64,000 bases of DNA from Shewanella phaeophyticola (GTDB lineage: Bacteria > Pseudomonadota > Gammaproteobacteria > Enterobacterales > Shewanellaceae). The first letter of the stretch is position 1. Every line of letters begins with the position of its first letter. The translations under genes and the position numbers were made by a program. The DNA lies in NCBI RefSeq assembly GCF_025398315.1, contig NZ_JAODOQ010000001.1, forward strand, positions 4,154,001-4,218,000. The letters are read 5' to 3'. Shown in pieces: positions 29,212 to 38,907 of the stretch. Under the pieces are notes generated by a model that was given only the letters and a program-made list of their open reading frames with translations, was not told the origin of the DNA and searched no databases.

Positions 29212-29247
29212 AAAAAACACCTTGTAAGTTACCTAACAAGGTGTTTT
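29212..29247 (-). terminator. Intrinsic terminator after formate dehydrogenase module 1
   Basis: On the minus strand AAAACACCTTGT pairs with ACAAGGTGTTTT over a TAGGTAACTT loop and is followed by more T. It is 43 bases after the fdhC-1 stop. Confidence 0.88.
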
Positions 29248-29289
29248 ATCTTTACCATAAACAAGTGTGTTGACACTTACTTTATAGGG

Positions 29290-30305
29290 TTACTCTTTGT
29301 ATTTTAACGTGCCATCGGCTTTGATTTCGTCGTACCACACATTGTGGTGCTGCGAAGCCCAGTTTTCGTCACAATAGCCAGATACCATACACTCCATACC
29401 ACCTTCACTGAGTACGGTTGCCATCCAAATATGCACAATCGTAAACGCGATTAAGATTGCGGCGCTGACACCATGCACTAACAAGGCAAGCAACGACAAC
29501 TCTCTTGGTAAATCAAGTGTAGGGAACACTAACATGACCCCTGTAGCACTGATGCTTAGACCAAAAATAGCTAAGATCCAAAACCACATTTTTTCACCCG
29601 CGTTAGCAAATCCACTGTCAGGATGCTTGCCTTTAAACGGATCAAAGTTAATGTAGCCACCCACCACTAAAAACCATTTTAAATCGTACATTTTAAAGGT
29701 TTGTAATGGCATCCACTTAATAATACACAACAACCAAGAGACCATGAAGATAGGCCCGACCAGTCGTGAGTAAACTTACTAAATGCGATGATACCGGCTC
29801 ATATTCCTTCACCCACATAAGGTGCAAGAAAATGTCGCCCGAGCATAATGACGATACCCGTTACCATTAGCGTTAGGCAAGATATCGCCATAATCCAATG
29901 TAACCACAGATCGCTTTTACTCCAACGAAGTACCATTTTGCCTGAAAAGCCTTTACTCAGTTTAGATGGACCATTGACTAAGTAAAACACTAAAAAGGCA
30001 CCAAAAACCCCTATCACAGCTAAGCCGATTGCAGGTTTTAGGTAGGTATTTCGCAAGGCCTTTCCTTCATTACCTGCGACATTGATAAGCACATCGGCTT
30101 CTAAGCCTTTATCTGTACTGTATCCCGGTTCGCCGGCTTTAACTGCACGCCAGAGATCTGCATCGCTGGATTTAGACTTTGCTTGTTGCTGGCTAGATTG
30201 TTCATCAGCGGCATACACCGGCGATGTGACCAAGCCCAATCCCATACACAGAACCAACAGAGCAAACATCCTGCGCAGTGATTTGTTTAACGTTAAAGTT
30301 AACAT
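29290..30305 (-). pseudogene. fdhC: Formate dehydrogenase cytochrome b subunit (gamma), module 1, broken at 29753 and 29799
   Basis: Paralogue of 20684-21655. I start at ATG 30305, which has AAGGAG at the right distance; the GTG at 30311 is too close. A signal segment (MFALLVLCMGLGLVTSPVYA) leads into GFSGKMVLRWSKSDLWLHWI. After PYVGEGI the frame meets TGA in ATATGAGCC; the module 2 copy has Trp there (EGLWAGL). Thirty-nine bases on, TCGGGCCTATC lacks one C against TCGGGCCCTATC, needed to reach PIFMVSWLLCIIKWMPLQTF. With both repaired the protein has 338 residues and aligns along its length with module 2. The C-terminus is YCDENWASQHHNVWYDEIKA. Confidence 0.92.
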
Positions 30306-30352
30306 TGTCACTCCTTAAATGGCTGCGAACTTAATCGCAGCCTATGCTCTGG

Positions 30353-30949
30353 TTAGATCATTTCACCTGTTTTAGGATTGTAGCCCCAAATCACATTTGG
30401 ATTACCGCGTGTTGCCATACGTTGGCGGTAAATGTCAGACACAATGCCTGCATCGCCCGCAAGTAACGCTTTTGTTGAACACAACTCGGCACACATTGGT
30501 AATTTACCTTCTGCAATACGGTTAGCACCGTATTTTTGGCGCTCTGCATCAGAATGATCTTCTTCAGGGCCGCCCGCACAGAAAGTACATTTATCCATTT
30601 TGCCGCGGCTACCAAATGCAGTCTTTTTAGGGAACTGCGGTGCACCAAACGGACAAGCATAGAAACAGTATCCACAACCGATACAAGTATCTTTGTTGTG
30701 TAACACAATGCCGTCTTCGGTACGGTAGAAACAGTCAGCAGGACATACGGCCATACAAGGCGCGTCGGTACAATGCATACAAGCAACGGATATTGATGCT
30801 TCTCCTGGTTCACCATCGTTAATTGTCACCACGCGGCGACGCTGAATACCCCACTCTAAAGCAGAGTCGTTTTCGTTTTTACAAGCTGTGACGCAACCGT
30901 TACACTCGATGCAGCGTTTGGTGTCACACAGAAATTTCATGACTGCCAT
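30353..30949 (-). CDS. fdhB: Formate dehydrogenase iron-sulfur subunit (beta), module 1
   Basis: The intact 198-residue FdhB carries electrons from FdhA to FdhC through four [4Fe-4S] clusters. Cluster motifs: CIECNGCVTACKNE (residues about 13-26), CMHCTDAPCMAVCPADC (about 57-73), CIGCGYCFYACPFG (about 89-102) and CTFCAGG (about 123-129). The end is VIWGYNPKTGEMI, nine residues longer than the restored module 2 copy. This intact copy proves the frame of the broken one at 21922. It is spaced 27 bases from fdhA-1. Confidence 0.96.
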   Translation of the reverse strand: MAVMKFLCDTKRCIECNGCVTACKNENDSALEWGIQRRRVVTINDGEPGEASISVACMHCTDAPCMAVCPADCFYRTEDGIVLHNKDTCIGCGYCFYACPFGAPQFPKKTAFGSRGKMDKCTFCAGGPEEDHSDAERQKYGANRIAEGKLPMCAELCSTKALLAGDAGIVSDIYRQRMATRGNPNVIWGYNPKTGEMI

Positions 30950-30976
30950 AATGGCTTATCTCCTCATCAAGTGTTG

Positions 30977-33825
30977 TTAGGCTTTGCTGATCTGACACAA
31001 GCTAGACTTAGTCTCTTGCATCTGAGTCACAACGTCATAGCCATAGGTCATTACCGTGTTGGCTGATTCACCAATAATGTAAGGTACTGTGCCTTCTGGG
31101 TAGTTTTTCTCTAGGCTCTTGCCTTCAAATACACCCGCAAAGTGGTACGGCATAAAACATTCGCCAGCAATAACACGTGGTGTCACCATTGCCTTAACGG
31201 TAATTTTTGCCCCTTCTGGACTGTGAACAAACACGTCATCACCATCACGTAAACCGCGATCTGCAGCATCGGCTGGGTTGATCTCGATAAACATTTCTTG
31301 CTGAAGTTCTGCAAGCCATGGGTTACAACGGGTTTCTTCACCACCACCTTCGTACTCAACCAAACGACCAGTTGTGACAGCAAGTGGGAAGTCAGTAGCA
31401 AAATCCTTGTCTTGAATTGACTTATAAAGTGTAGGGAGACGCGCCACCATACGGTCTTCATAAGTGGGGTACTTAGCCACTAAGTCACGACGTGGCGTGT
31501 ATAGCGGTTCGCGGTGTAATGGAATGTCATCAGGGAAGTTCCATACGATACAACGCGCTTTAGCGTTACCGTAAGGCATACAACCATGCTTAATTGCCAC
31601 ACGTTGAATACCACCAGAGATATCTGTTTTCCAGTTTTTACCTTCAGCTTTGACTTTCTCTTCAGCCGTTAGGTCGTCCCACCAGCCAAGCTGTTTAAGC
31701 ATGTCGGCAGTAAACTCTGGGTAACCGTCTTGAATTTCAGCCCCTTTCGAGAAAGAACCTTCTGCAAGAATATTATTACCTTCGTGTTCAACACCATAAC
31801 GTGCACGGAAGTTACCACCACCGTCTTTCACTTCACGGCCTGTGCGATACAGAATTTGCGAACCAGGGTGTTTCTGTTCTGGTGTGCCCCAACATGGCCA
31901 AGGTAAACCATAAGTTTCGCCTTTAGCTGAGCCGCCAGGTGCTTCTAGTGATTCAACGTCGAAGGTGCCCCAGTTTTCTTGGTGCATTTTCAAACGTTCT
32001 GGGCTTTGGCCTGTGTAACCAATAGTCCACATACCTGTGTTAAATTCACGGGTGATATCTTCCACTAATGGCTCGTCACCATTGACTTTAATGTGCTTAC
32101 AGAATTGATCTGCAACGCCCCATTTTTTGGCCAATTTGTACATAATAACGTGGTCAGGTAACGACTCAAATAGTGGCTCAATCACTTGTGAGCGCCACTG
32201 AAGTGAACGGTTAGATGCTGATACTGAACCATAGGTTTCAAACTGAGTTGCTGCTGGCAGCAAATACACGCCATCTTGGCGTTCGTGCATAACACCCGCC
32301 ATGGTTGGGAATGGATCGACAACCACAATCGTGTCCATCTTGTTAAGCGCTTCACGCACTTCACGGCCACGAGTTTCGGTGTTAACAGACTGACCCCAGA
32401 AGAATCCCAAACGAATGTTGTCTTTTTGGGCAATCTTGGCTTTGTCTTCTAACACACCATCGTGCCAGCGCGAACAAGGAATACCTGCAGATGTTTGTGG
32501 TGATTGACCTAGGTATTCACCTTGGTCAAAACGATCTTTAACCCAGCTTGGTTCGAGATCCCATACATTTGACCAATGGTCCATGCACCTGACGTTAAAC
32601 CGTAGTAACCGGGTAAGTTATCAAATAACAAACCAAAGTCTGTTGCACCCTGCACGTTATCGTGACCACGGAAAATGTTGGTTCCGCCGCCTTCGATACC
32701 CATGTTGCCAAGGGCTAGCTGTAAAATACAGTAAGCACGGGTGTTAGCGTTACCGATGTGATGCTGAGTACCACCCATACACCATACGATAGTGCCTGGC
32801 TTAGTTTCAGCCATCATTTTGGCTACGCGATACATTTGCGCTTTAGGTACACCGGCAATGTTTTCGACTTCTTCTGGCGTGTATTTTTTCACTTCTTCTT
32901 GGATACGTTCCATGCCGTATACACGTTGAGAAATGAACGAATCATCTTGCCAGCCGTTTTCGAAAATATGCCATAACAGACCATAAATAAATGGAATGTC
33001 GGTACCTGGACGAATATGAACATATTCATCAGACTTAGCCGCGGTACGGGTAAAGCGTGGGTCAACCACAATAATTTTAGCGCCGCGTTCTTTACCAATT
33101 AAAATGTGTTGCATCGCCACTGGGTGAGCTTCACATGGGTTAGAACCAATAAACATCATGCATTTTGAGTTGCGGATGTCGTTAAACGAGTTAGTTTGCG
33201 CACCGTAGCCCCAAGTGTTTGCAACACCGGCTACCGTGGTAGAGTGACAAATACGTGCAGAGTGATCGACATTGTTAGTGCCCCACATTGCCGCTAATTT
33301 GCGATACATATAAGCTTGTTCGTTTGAAAATTTAGCACTACCCATAAAGTAAACTGAATCAGGATCAGATTCTTGACGAATTGATTCCATTTTGTCGCCT
33401 ACTTCATTGATGGCTTGCTCCCATGATAGGCGCTTCCATTTACCACCTTCTAACTTCATTGGGTATTTTAAGCGTTTTTCACCGTGGCCATGCTCACGTA
33501 ATGCAGCACCTTTAGCACAGTGTCCACCTTGGTTAAATGGATGGTCGAACGCAGGCTCTTGCCCTGTCCATACACCATTTTGTACTTCAGCATAAATACC
33601 ACAACCAACAGAACAGTGAGAACAAATGGTTCTTTTCACTTCTGTAGGTGCGTTATGAGGCACGTCTTTTGCCTCTGCTTTACGCATCATACCTGCACCA
33701 AGCATTGACGCTGCGGCAATACCACCTGTCGCCAAACTGGCAGACTTGAGGAATTGACGTCGGTTAAGACCTAAGCCGGACGTTGTTTTAGTCTCGACTG
33801 TGTCTGATTTGCGGGTTAATCGCAT
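30977..33825 (-). pseudogene. fdhA: Formate dehydrogenase catalytic (alpha) subunit, module 1, frame-broken at 32578
   Basis: ATG at 33825 gives MRLTRKSD, then the Tat motif LGLNRRQFLKSASLATGG. A [4Fe-4S] site uses CSHCSVGC and GGHCAKGAALREHG. The active-site Cys is in SARICHSTTVAGVANTWGYG, replacing the Sec of E. coli enzymes, so no SECIS element is needed. At SGAW the frame fails: observed GCATGGACCATTGG; the module 2 copy has SGAWAHWSNVW, so TGGGACC or TGGGCCC is expected and one base is missing at a GGNCC site. The second part, HWSNVWDLEPSWVKDRF to QISKA, is continuous. The restored length is 949 residues. Confidence 0.95.
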
Positions 33826-33841
33826 CACACACTCTCCTTTG

Positions 33842-34039
33842 TTATTTGCTTAACGAAGCATAGTAATTACGAATATGCTCTGTTTCGCGATAGTTATTGC
33901 CCTTAGGCTCTTCGGTAGAAGGTTTAGTCACTTGAGCAAGTGCCGGAGCACTCACACTTGCAACAGCACCTGCCGCACTGCCGAGCGCTAATGCTTTTAG
34001 CATTTGACGACGACCCATGTCGGAAGCTTGCTTCTTCAT
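33842..34039 (-). CDS. fdhX: FdhX-type small Tat-signal protein, module 1
   Basis: The 65-residue protein begins MKKQASDMGRRQMLKALALG (Arg-Arg Tat motif), has an Ala-rich hydrophobic core ending ASVSAPALAQ, and finishes NNYRETEHIRNYYASLSK, the same C-terminal signature as the module 2 copy. It is the first gene of the fdhXABC module, ending 16 bases before fdhA. It is probably a small exported partner of FdhA; the exact role is not established. Confidence 0.9.
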   Translation of the reverse strand: MKKQASDMGRRQMLKALALGSAAGAVASVSAPALAQVTKPSTEEPKGNNYRETEHIRNYYASLSK

Positions 34040-34089
34040 AATGTCTCCTTATTGATAAAAAGATGAGGCCGGTTAGGCCATCATCCGGT

Positions 34090-34755
34090 TTAGTTAATTT
34101 GCACAGCTTGTTCTTCTACTGGTTCTAAGTCAGCACTACCTGGACAATTCACCGGAATATTTAAACTTAACTGTTCAAATTCGTTAGCTTCGGCCGTAAA
34201 AAAGGCGTTAGCCAGTTGCGCAACCGCAACGTAAAACTTAGCACTAGGTGTTTTAGCTAAATGGTCGCAAAAGCGAATAATCCAGCTACCAATATGGCGC
34301 TGATAAAACGCTAATTGGCGATAACCTGGTGCCTCTAAAATGAGGCAGCCCATCACTTCGCATAGTGCGGCGACATGATCTTCTGGTTCTTTGACGTTTT
34401 CTTCGCGTTCAAATCCTAATTGCATTAAGTCACTGCGTAATACGGCTAGGGGTTTGTCCATTAATGAACCTGTCATAAACCAACTGCCGTAAGGCATTAT
34501 TTCACCGCTGCCTACCCCTAAGAAGATGGCAAAATATTCATCTTCTAGTGTATCAGTATCACTTTTTTGTGCTGCTTGCTTCAATGCTACCCAGGCATCG
34601 CTCATGGCGTTGCCTTCGTCGACTTCTATGTCTAAATCAGCTAAAAACTGCAATAATTCGGCACTCGGTTGGCGGCGCATTAACGCTGCCAACAACTGAT
34701 AAATATCAGCTCTTAATTGGTCGTTCTCGCTTATTTCTCTCACTGTTTCTGTCAT
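34090..34755 (-). CDS. TorD/DmsD-type molecular chaperone for formate dehydrogenase
   Basis: Cytoplasmic all-helical chaperones of this family bind Tat signal peptides and hold apo-molybdoenzymes until the cofactor is inserted. I start at ATG 34755 (MTETVREISENDQLRADIYQ); the frame could extend to 34806 but would overlap the ferredoxin gene. Typical marks are LRADIYQLLAALMRRQPSAE, EDEYFAIFLGVGSGEIMPYG (residues about 81-100, the conserved E-Y-x-x-F-G/P region) and GYRQLAFYQRHIGSWIIRFC. 221 residues is usual. It lies between the ferredoxin and fdhX genes, so FdhA is the likely client. Confidence 0.88.
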   Translation of the reverse strand: MTETVREISENDQLRADIYQLLAALMRRQPSAELLQFLADLDIEVDEGNAMSDAWVALKQAAQKSDTDTLEDEYFAIFLGVGSGEIMPYGSWFMTGSLMDKPLAVLRSDLMQLGFEREENVKEPEDHVAALCEVMGCLILEAPGYRQLAFYQRHIGSWIIRFCDHLAKTPSAKFYVAVAQLANAFFTAEANEFEQLSLNIPVNCPGSADLEPVEEQAVQIN

Positions 34756-34765
34756 AGCAGATCTC

Positions 34766-36453
34766 TTATCGCAATTGCTTTTCTGGATCGTCAAGGATGT
34801 CTTCAAACATGTCTTTTACACGGCAGTCGCCACACATTTTCAAACGCTCTATATTGGCGCTAAATGCACTGTGCGCGCCGACCATTTCTATCATTTTGTG
34901 CACCATTGATTGGGTGGCAAATTCGCTACCGCATCGTATACATTCAAATGGTGGTTCTTTTTTTAGTATTTGAACTTGCTGGCGCTGTTGTGGATTAAAG
35001 TTAATTTGTGCCACTAAGCTAATGACTTTTTCAGGACAAGCAGCTTCACATAAACCACATTGCACACAGTCTTGCTCTGTAAACTTAAGTGCTGGCGTAT
35101 CACCACCATCTTTTAGCGCTTGGGTTGGGCAAGTCGCAACGCATGACATACATAACGTACATTTGTCGCTGTTAATGCTCACAACACCATAAGGAATATT
35201 GGCGATAGCTAGCACATTATCAACGGCTGCAGCTTGGCTGTTTAAATGATCAATAGCTTGAAACAACAAACTTCGCTTGGCATTGCTAGCAGGCTGAAAG
35301 TCAGCTTGGTTTACTGTCATTGGCATAATGACAGGCCACGCTAAACTGATTGCCAACGATGGGTATAAATCAGCAAGATCGTCTGGACTAATTAGACGTA
35401 TACGCTGTGGCTGGCTACATTTCATCTAAAATGCGATTTGCTAACGCTAATTCACCGTTTAACATTTGGGTTAATGTAGGTGCGGTTAAGTCAGTATTTA
35501 AGATAAGGATTTCACGCGCGCCATACGCTAACGTTGTCATCCAATGGTCAATACTGGCAACGGTAATCTCTTCCATTGCGATGGGTAACACATCACCGCT
35601 TAGCTCGTCTGTAATAAATTGCGCACCGGCTTCATTATCATGAAATAACACCACGGGGGCTGTTTGCGCTTGTAAACGGTAGCGACTAACAAGCTTTTCA
35701 AGGTAAGAATGCAATGATTTGGGTGACGGTAAGTCGTAACTTAATGCCCCTGTTGGGCAAGCGTTGCTGCAACTGCCTGCGCCATGGCAAAGGTATGGGT
35801 CAATTTCAATTTTTTGCGCCACGCTGCTAATTGCATCCGCAGGGCAAAAATTTAAACAACGATTGCAACCATTTAAACCATGTTTGTTATGAGCGCAAAT
35901 ATCATGATTTACTTTGACGTATCTTGGCTTATCAAACTCCCCGACTAAATCAGGGATTTGCTCAAGCGCGTCAGCAAGCAGTGCAGGGTCTTGGCCAACG
36001 TAAAAATAGCCAGGAGGTAACATTTCTAAGTTAATGCTTGGACTATGGCTTAAGTCGAGCACGATATCAAAGTGGGCTTGACGAATTGCCACCACACTTA
36101 AATCGCTTACGCCATTGTCACCTTCAACCTTAACCTGAAACTGACCTAAAAAGCCTTTAATGCTGATTAATTTATTATAGTAGCTTTCAATGTCAATTGC
36201 CGCATTCATTACCGCTTCAAGGTGAGCTTCATCCTGACTGGTAATCGCTTCATTAGCCAAAATGACACAGTTGTTCATAGTGGACAATTTGTCCGCTGCT
36301 AAACGGGCAAGATCTTCTGGGTACAATGACTAATACATTGCCTTGAGTAGTATAGCTGACTGTTGGCGGGATCAGATTTTGTAGAATCTGCGTATTCGCC
36401 ATCACCTGCTGCCGAGCTTGTTTCAGCATAGGCTGGTTTTTAATTATGCTCAT
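34766..36453 (-). pseudogene. Large 4Fe-4S ferredoxin-type protein of the formate dehydrogenase locus, frame-broken at 35413 and 36319
   Basis: This is a cytoplasmic iron-sulfur protein found beside fdh genes in Shewanella. Three open pieces join into one 561-residue protein once two single-base insertions are removed: GTACCCAGAAG for expected GGGCCAGAAG at 36319 (restoring VLVIGPEDLARLAA) and ATGTAGCCAG for ATGGGCCAG at 35413 (restoring DEMGQPQRIRLISPDD). Both sites are GGNCC. Cluster motifs: CNRCLNFCPAD and CHGAGSCSNACPTG in the middle, CTLCMSCVATCPTQ and CVQCGLCEAACPEK later, and CIRCG ... CGDCR near the end. The role is presumed electron supply or formate dehydrogenase maturation. Confidence 0.9.
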
Positions 36454-36593
36454 TGCGTTCCTAATTTCGGTTTTATACTGGGTTAATGACAGTGGCTCAT
36501 TACTGCTATTAACGCTTGTTTAACTAAGCTCATTCAAACGACTGACAGCACATCCATTACTTTATCAATATCATATAGGTATGCAGAGATCTG

Positions 36594-37238
36594 TTAGCCT
36601 TTAGCCTCATCACTGGCAAAAGCTGGCACAAGCTGGTCATCATCCTGAACTTGTGCATGACTGGCCGTAAGTGGCTCTGTCGATTGTTGAGATAAACTTA
36701 ACGATTCATCGCCATCGATAACATCGGTGTTATTTACCGTTTCAGCCATTTCAGCTTCAAGCGGAGAATCAATGTTGTTTTCAACTTCTGCTAGCTGTTC
36801 ATCTTCAGCATCATCAGTTTTTTCAACAACATAACGAAATACTTTATTCGCTAATTCAGCTGATACATCAGCAGATAACACTGGCTGATTGGAGTAATCC
36901 AGAGCGTATTCTAATAATCCATCAATATGCCCATATTGTGGTTGTTTCCATAAGGCTCGTAATGCTGCAGCTTTCGCGGTTGGATCAACATTTTTAGCCA
37001 TAAAACGAGCAAAGCTGCCACCCACTTCAATGGTATTTGGATCGGGCAACGGCTCGTCTTCGACATTGGTCTCAGTTAATGCCTCATCAACATCGTTTGT
37101 TTGACTCGCATTATCTAGGGCAATAACATCAACGGTCTCATCGACATGAGCGGCTTCTCGCTCAAGCTGTTCAGCTTCTTCAGCGACTCGTTGGCGACGT
37201 AACTCCCAACGACTTAATAATCCGTCAGAGCTACTCAT
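36594..37238 (-). CDS. DUF3306 protein associated with formate dehydrogenase
   Basis: The 214-residue acidic protein opens SSSDGLLSRWELRRQRVAEE, the L-S-R-W start typical of DUF3306. The core DPTAKAAALRALWKQPQYGH and GLLEYALDYSNQP (residues about 85-125) is the conserved part; the rest is Glu/Asp-rich and probably disordered. The start overlaps the DUF3305 stop by four bases (ATGA), so they are translationally coupled. DUF3305/DUF3306 pairs occur next to fdh genes in many proteobacteria; no function is proven. Confidence 0.88.
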   Translation of the reverse strand: MSSSDGLLSRWELRRQRVAEEAEQLEREAAHVDETVDVIALDNASQTNDVDEALTETNVEDEPLPDPNTIEVGGSFARFMAKNVDPTAKAAALRALWKQPQYGHIDGLLEYALDYSNQPVLSADVSAELANKVFRYVVEKTDDAEDEQLAEVENNIDSPLEAEMAETVNNTDVIDGDESLSLSQQSTEPLTASHAQVQDDDQLVPAFASDEAKG

Positions 37239-37702
37239 TGCATGTTTCCTAAATGATCTGCACTCGGGCCTTCATTTTTACGACGATTAACATGCTTGCG
37301 ACGATGGGCGCTAATTTCCACTTCGCCATGGCGGGTGATAAAGGCTTCAATCCAACAGGCAACGGCGCCTGGCATGGCAACGTTTAACACTGGCGTGTCT
37401 GACTCTAGACAACCGGCGCTCACGTGTTGGTCAGCCGAAATCATCGCTGGGATCCAGGTGCCATCGCTTAGCTCATCACACACGATGAATAACGTTGGAT
37501 TTTCCATATCGAGATTAATGCGGTAACTGCCGCGTTGATCTTTGTATAACTCAAGCGGAATTAACACCGCATTCTCTGGTTTAGGTTGCGTTGCTGGCAC
37601 CATGTGTTCAAGCTCCCAGCGTACTGATGACCAGCGTCCGGTTTGCACTTGCACTTTTTTGAGTGACACATACATCGGCCATATCTTATCGGTATGTTGC
37701 AT
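37235..37702 (-). CDS. DUF3305 protein associated with formate dehydrogenase
   Basis: The 155-residue protein has KVQVQTGRWSSVRWELEHMV near the start, the DUF3305 signature, then VLIPLELYKDQRGSYRINLD and VCDELSDGTWIPAMISADQH, and a basic end with EISAHRRKHVNRRKNEG. It is the first gene of the module 1 operon, divergent from fdhD. The function is unknown; its constant pairing with DUF3306 and fdh genes suggests a maturation role. An internal Met nine residues in is an alternative start. Confidence 0.88.
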   Translation of the reverse strand: MQHTDKIWPMYVSLKKVQVQTGRWSSVRWELEHMVPATQPKPENAVLIPLELYKDQRGSYRINLDMENPTLFIVCDELSDGTWIPAMISADQHVSAGCLESDTPVLNVAMPGAVACWIEAFITRHGEVEISAHRRKHVNRRKNEGPSADHLGNMQ

Positions 37703-38037
37703 ATTGATGCTGACCTCTGAGTTAATTACGTGCTGAACTAGCCACGGATAATTGAATTGCTATTCTTAATTTACAGCAAAAATAGTGCCAACTAAAAATC
37801 AAAATTAACTTTGAACTTGATCCCAATTTATCCATTAACAATAGGACATTATGTCCACACTGCAATGCTAACTGGGACATTAATACACGTTAAAAGTATT
37901 GATTTGTTGAAGATTTGCGCCAGATCACGCTTAAGTAAGATGTTTTCAGTTTTAAGGAATAATTATTGCTATGCTAAACCAACGATGAAGCCATTTATCT
38001 GCGCCAACATCTCAATAAAGACCTCAAGAGGCTACCT
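37703..38037. promoter_or_regulatory. Divergent control region between the module 1 operon and fdhD
   Basis: This 335-base gap contains TTTGCGCCAGATCACG at 37914-37929, which has a good right half (GATCAC) of a CRP site and a poor left half, and TTGATCCCAATTTA at 37817-37830, a weak FNR/EtrA-like match (8 of 10). Either would suit anaerobic or carbon control of the locus, but both are by-eye matches. No clear promoter or RNA structure was seen. Confidence 0.35.
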
Positions 38038-38898
38038 ATGACCCAATCTGCTTCGGCAACATCTGCAACTAAAAAGCCCGTTAAGTTTGTAAAAACAGCG
38101 ACTCAAGTTCCATTAACACTTGCAGTAAAAGCCGTTGATGATCAAGGTGAAATTGTCGATAAATTTGTCGCCTGTGAACGTCCACTAACAGTGTACTTAA
38201 ACTGGCGTCCAATCGTGACCTTAATGACCTTAGGAGCAAAACCTGAATCATTAACCATTGGTTATCTTAAAAACCAGGGATTTCTGAGCGATTTAAGCTT
38301 ATTAGAGTCTGTCATTGTTGACTGGGATGTGAGTTCTGCCGCGGTAATTACCCAAGAAGTCTCTGATGATATTGAACAAAAGTTGTCGGAAAAAACGGTT
38401 ACATCAGGTTGCGGTCAAGGGACGGTTTATGGTGGTTTCTTACAAGGTTTAGACGATATTGTGTTGCCGACACCAGCCTTAAAACAATCAATAATTTATG
38501 CGCTACTTAATAATATTAATGCCTACAATGAAACCTACAAAAATGCAGGTGCGGTACATGGCTGTGGTATCTGCCAAGACGATAAAATTTTAGCCTTTGT
38601 TGAAGATGTTGGGCGTCATAACGCAGTAGATACCTTAGCCGGTGACATGTGGTTAGAGCAGCAAACAGGCAGCGATAAAATCTTTTATACTACAGGCCGA
38701 TTAACCTCAGAAATGGTGATTAAAGTCGCCAAGATGGGAATACCGGTATTATTGTCTCGCAGTGGTGTTACCCAAATGGGCTTAGACTTAGCCATGCAGC
38801 TAGGTATTACCTTGATAGCACGCGCCAAAGGGCGTCATTTTTTGATTTATCACGGCAGTGAAACCATAGAGTTTGATGCACTCAAAAATAACGCATAA
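38038..38898 (+). CDS. fdhD: Formate dehydrogenase accessory sulfurtransferase FdhD
   Basis: FdhD transfers sulfur from IscS to the Mo-bis-MGD cofactor before it is placed into FdhA. The 286-residue protein has the redox-active segment VTSGCGQGTVYGGF (about residues 120-134), then GAVHGCGICQDDKILAFVED and VGRHNAVDTLAGDMWLEQ, typical of FdhD, and TTGRLTSEMVIKVAKMGIPV near the end. It lies divergent from the module 1 operon, the usual place in Shewanella, and is needed for both modules. Intact. Confidence 0.95.
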   Translation: MTQSASATSATKKPVKFVKTATQVPLTLAVKAVDDQGEIVDKFVACERPLTVYLNWRPIVTLMTLGAKPESLTIGYLKNQGFLSDLSLLESVIVDWDVSSAAVITQEVSDDIEQKLSEKTVTSGCGQGTVYGGFLQGLDDIVLPTPALKQSIIYALLNNINAYNETYKNAGAVHGCGICQDDKILAFVEDVGRHNAVDTLAGDMWLEQQTGSDKIFYTTGRLTSEMVIKVAKMGIPVLLSRSGVTQMGLDLAMQLGITLIARAKGRHFLIYHGSETIEFDALKNNA

Positions 38899-38907
38899 CA
38901 CCTCAAG

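Noticed and set aside
22332..33825. Selenocysteine-containing formate dehydrogenases
   Set aside because: Both FdhA proteins have Cys (ARICHSTTV) at the Sec position, so no in-frame TGA or SECIS element is required.
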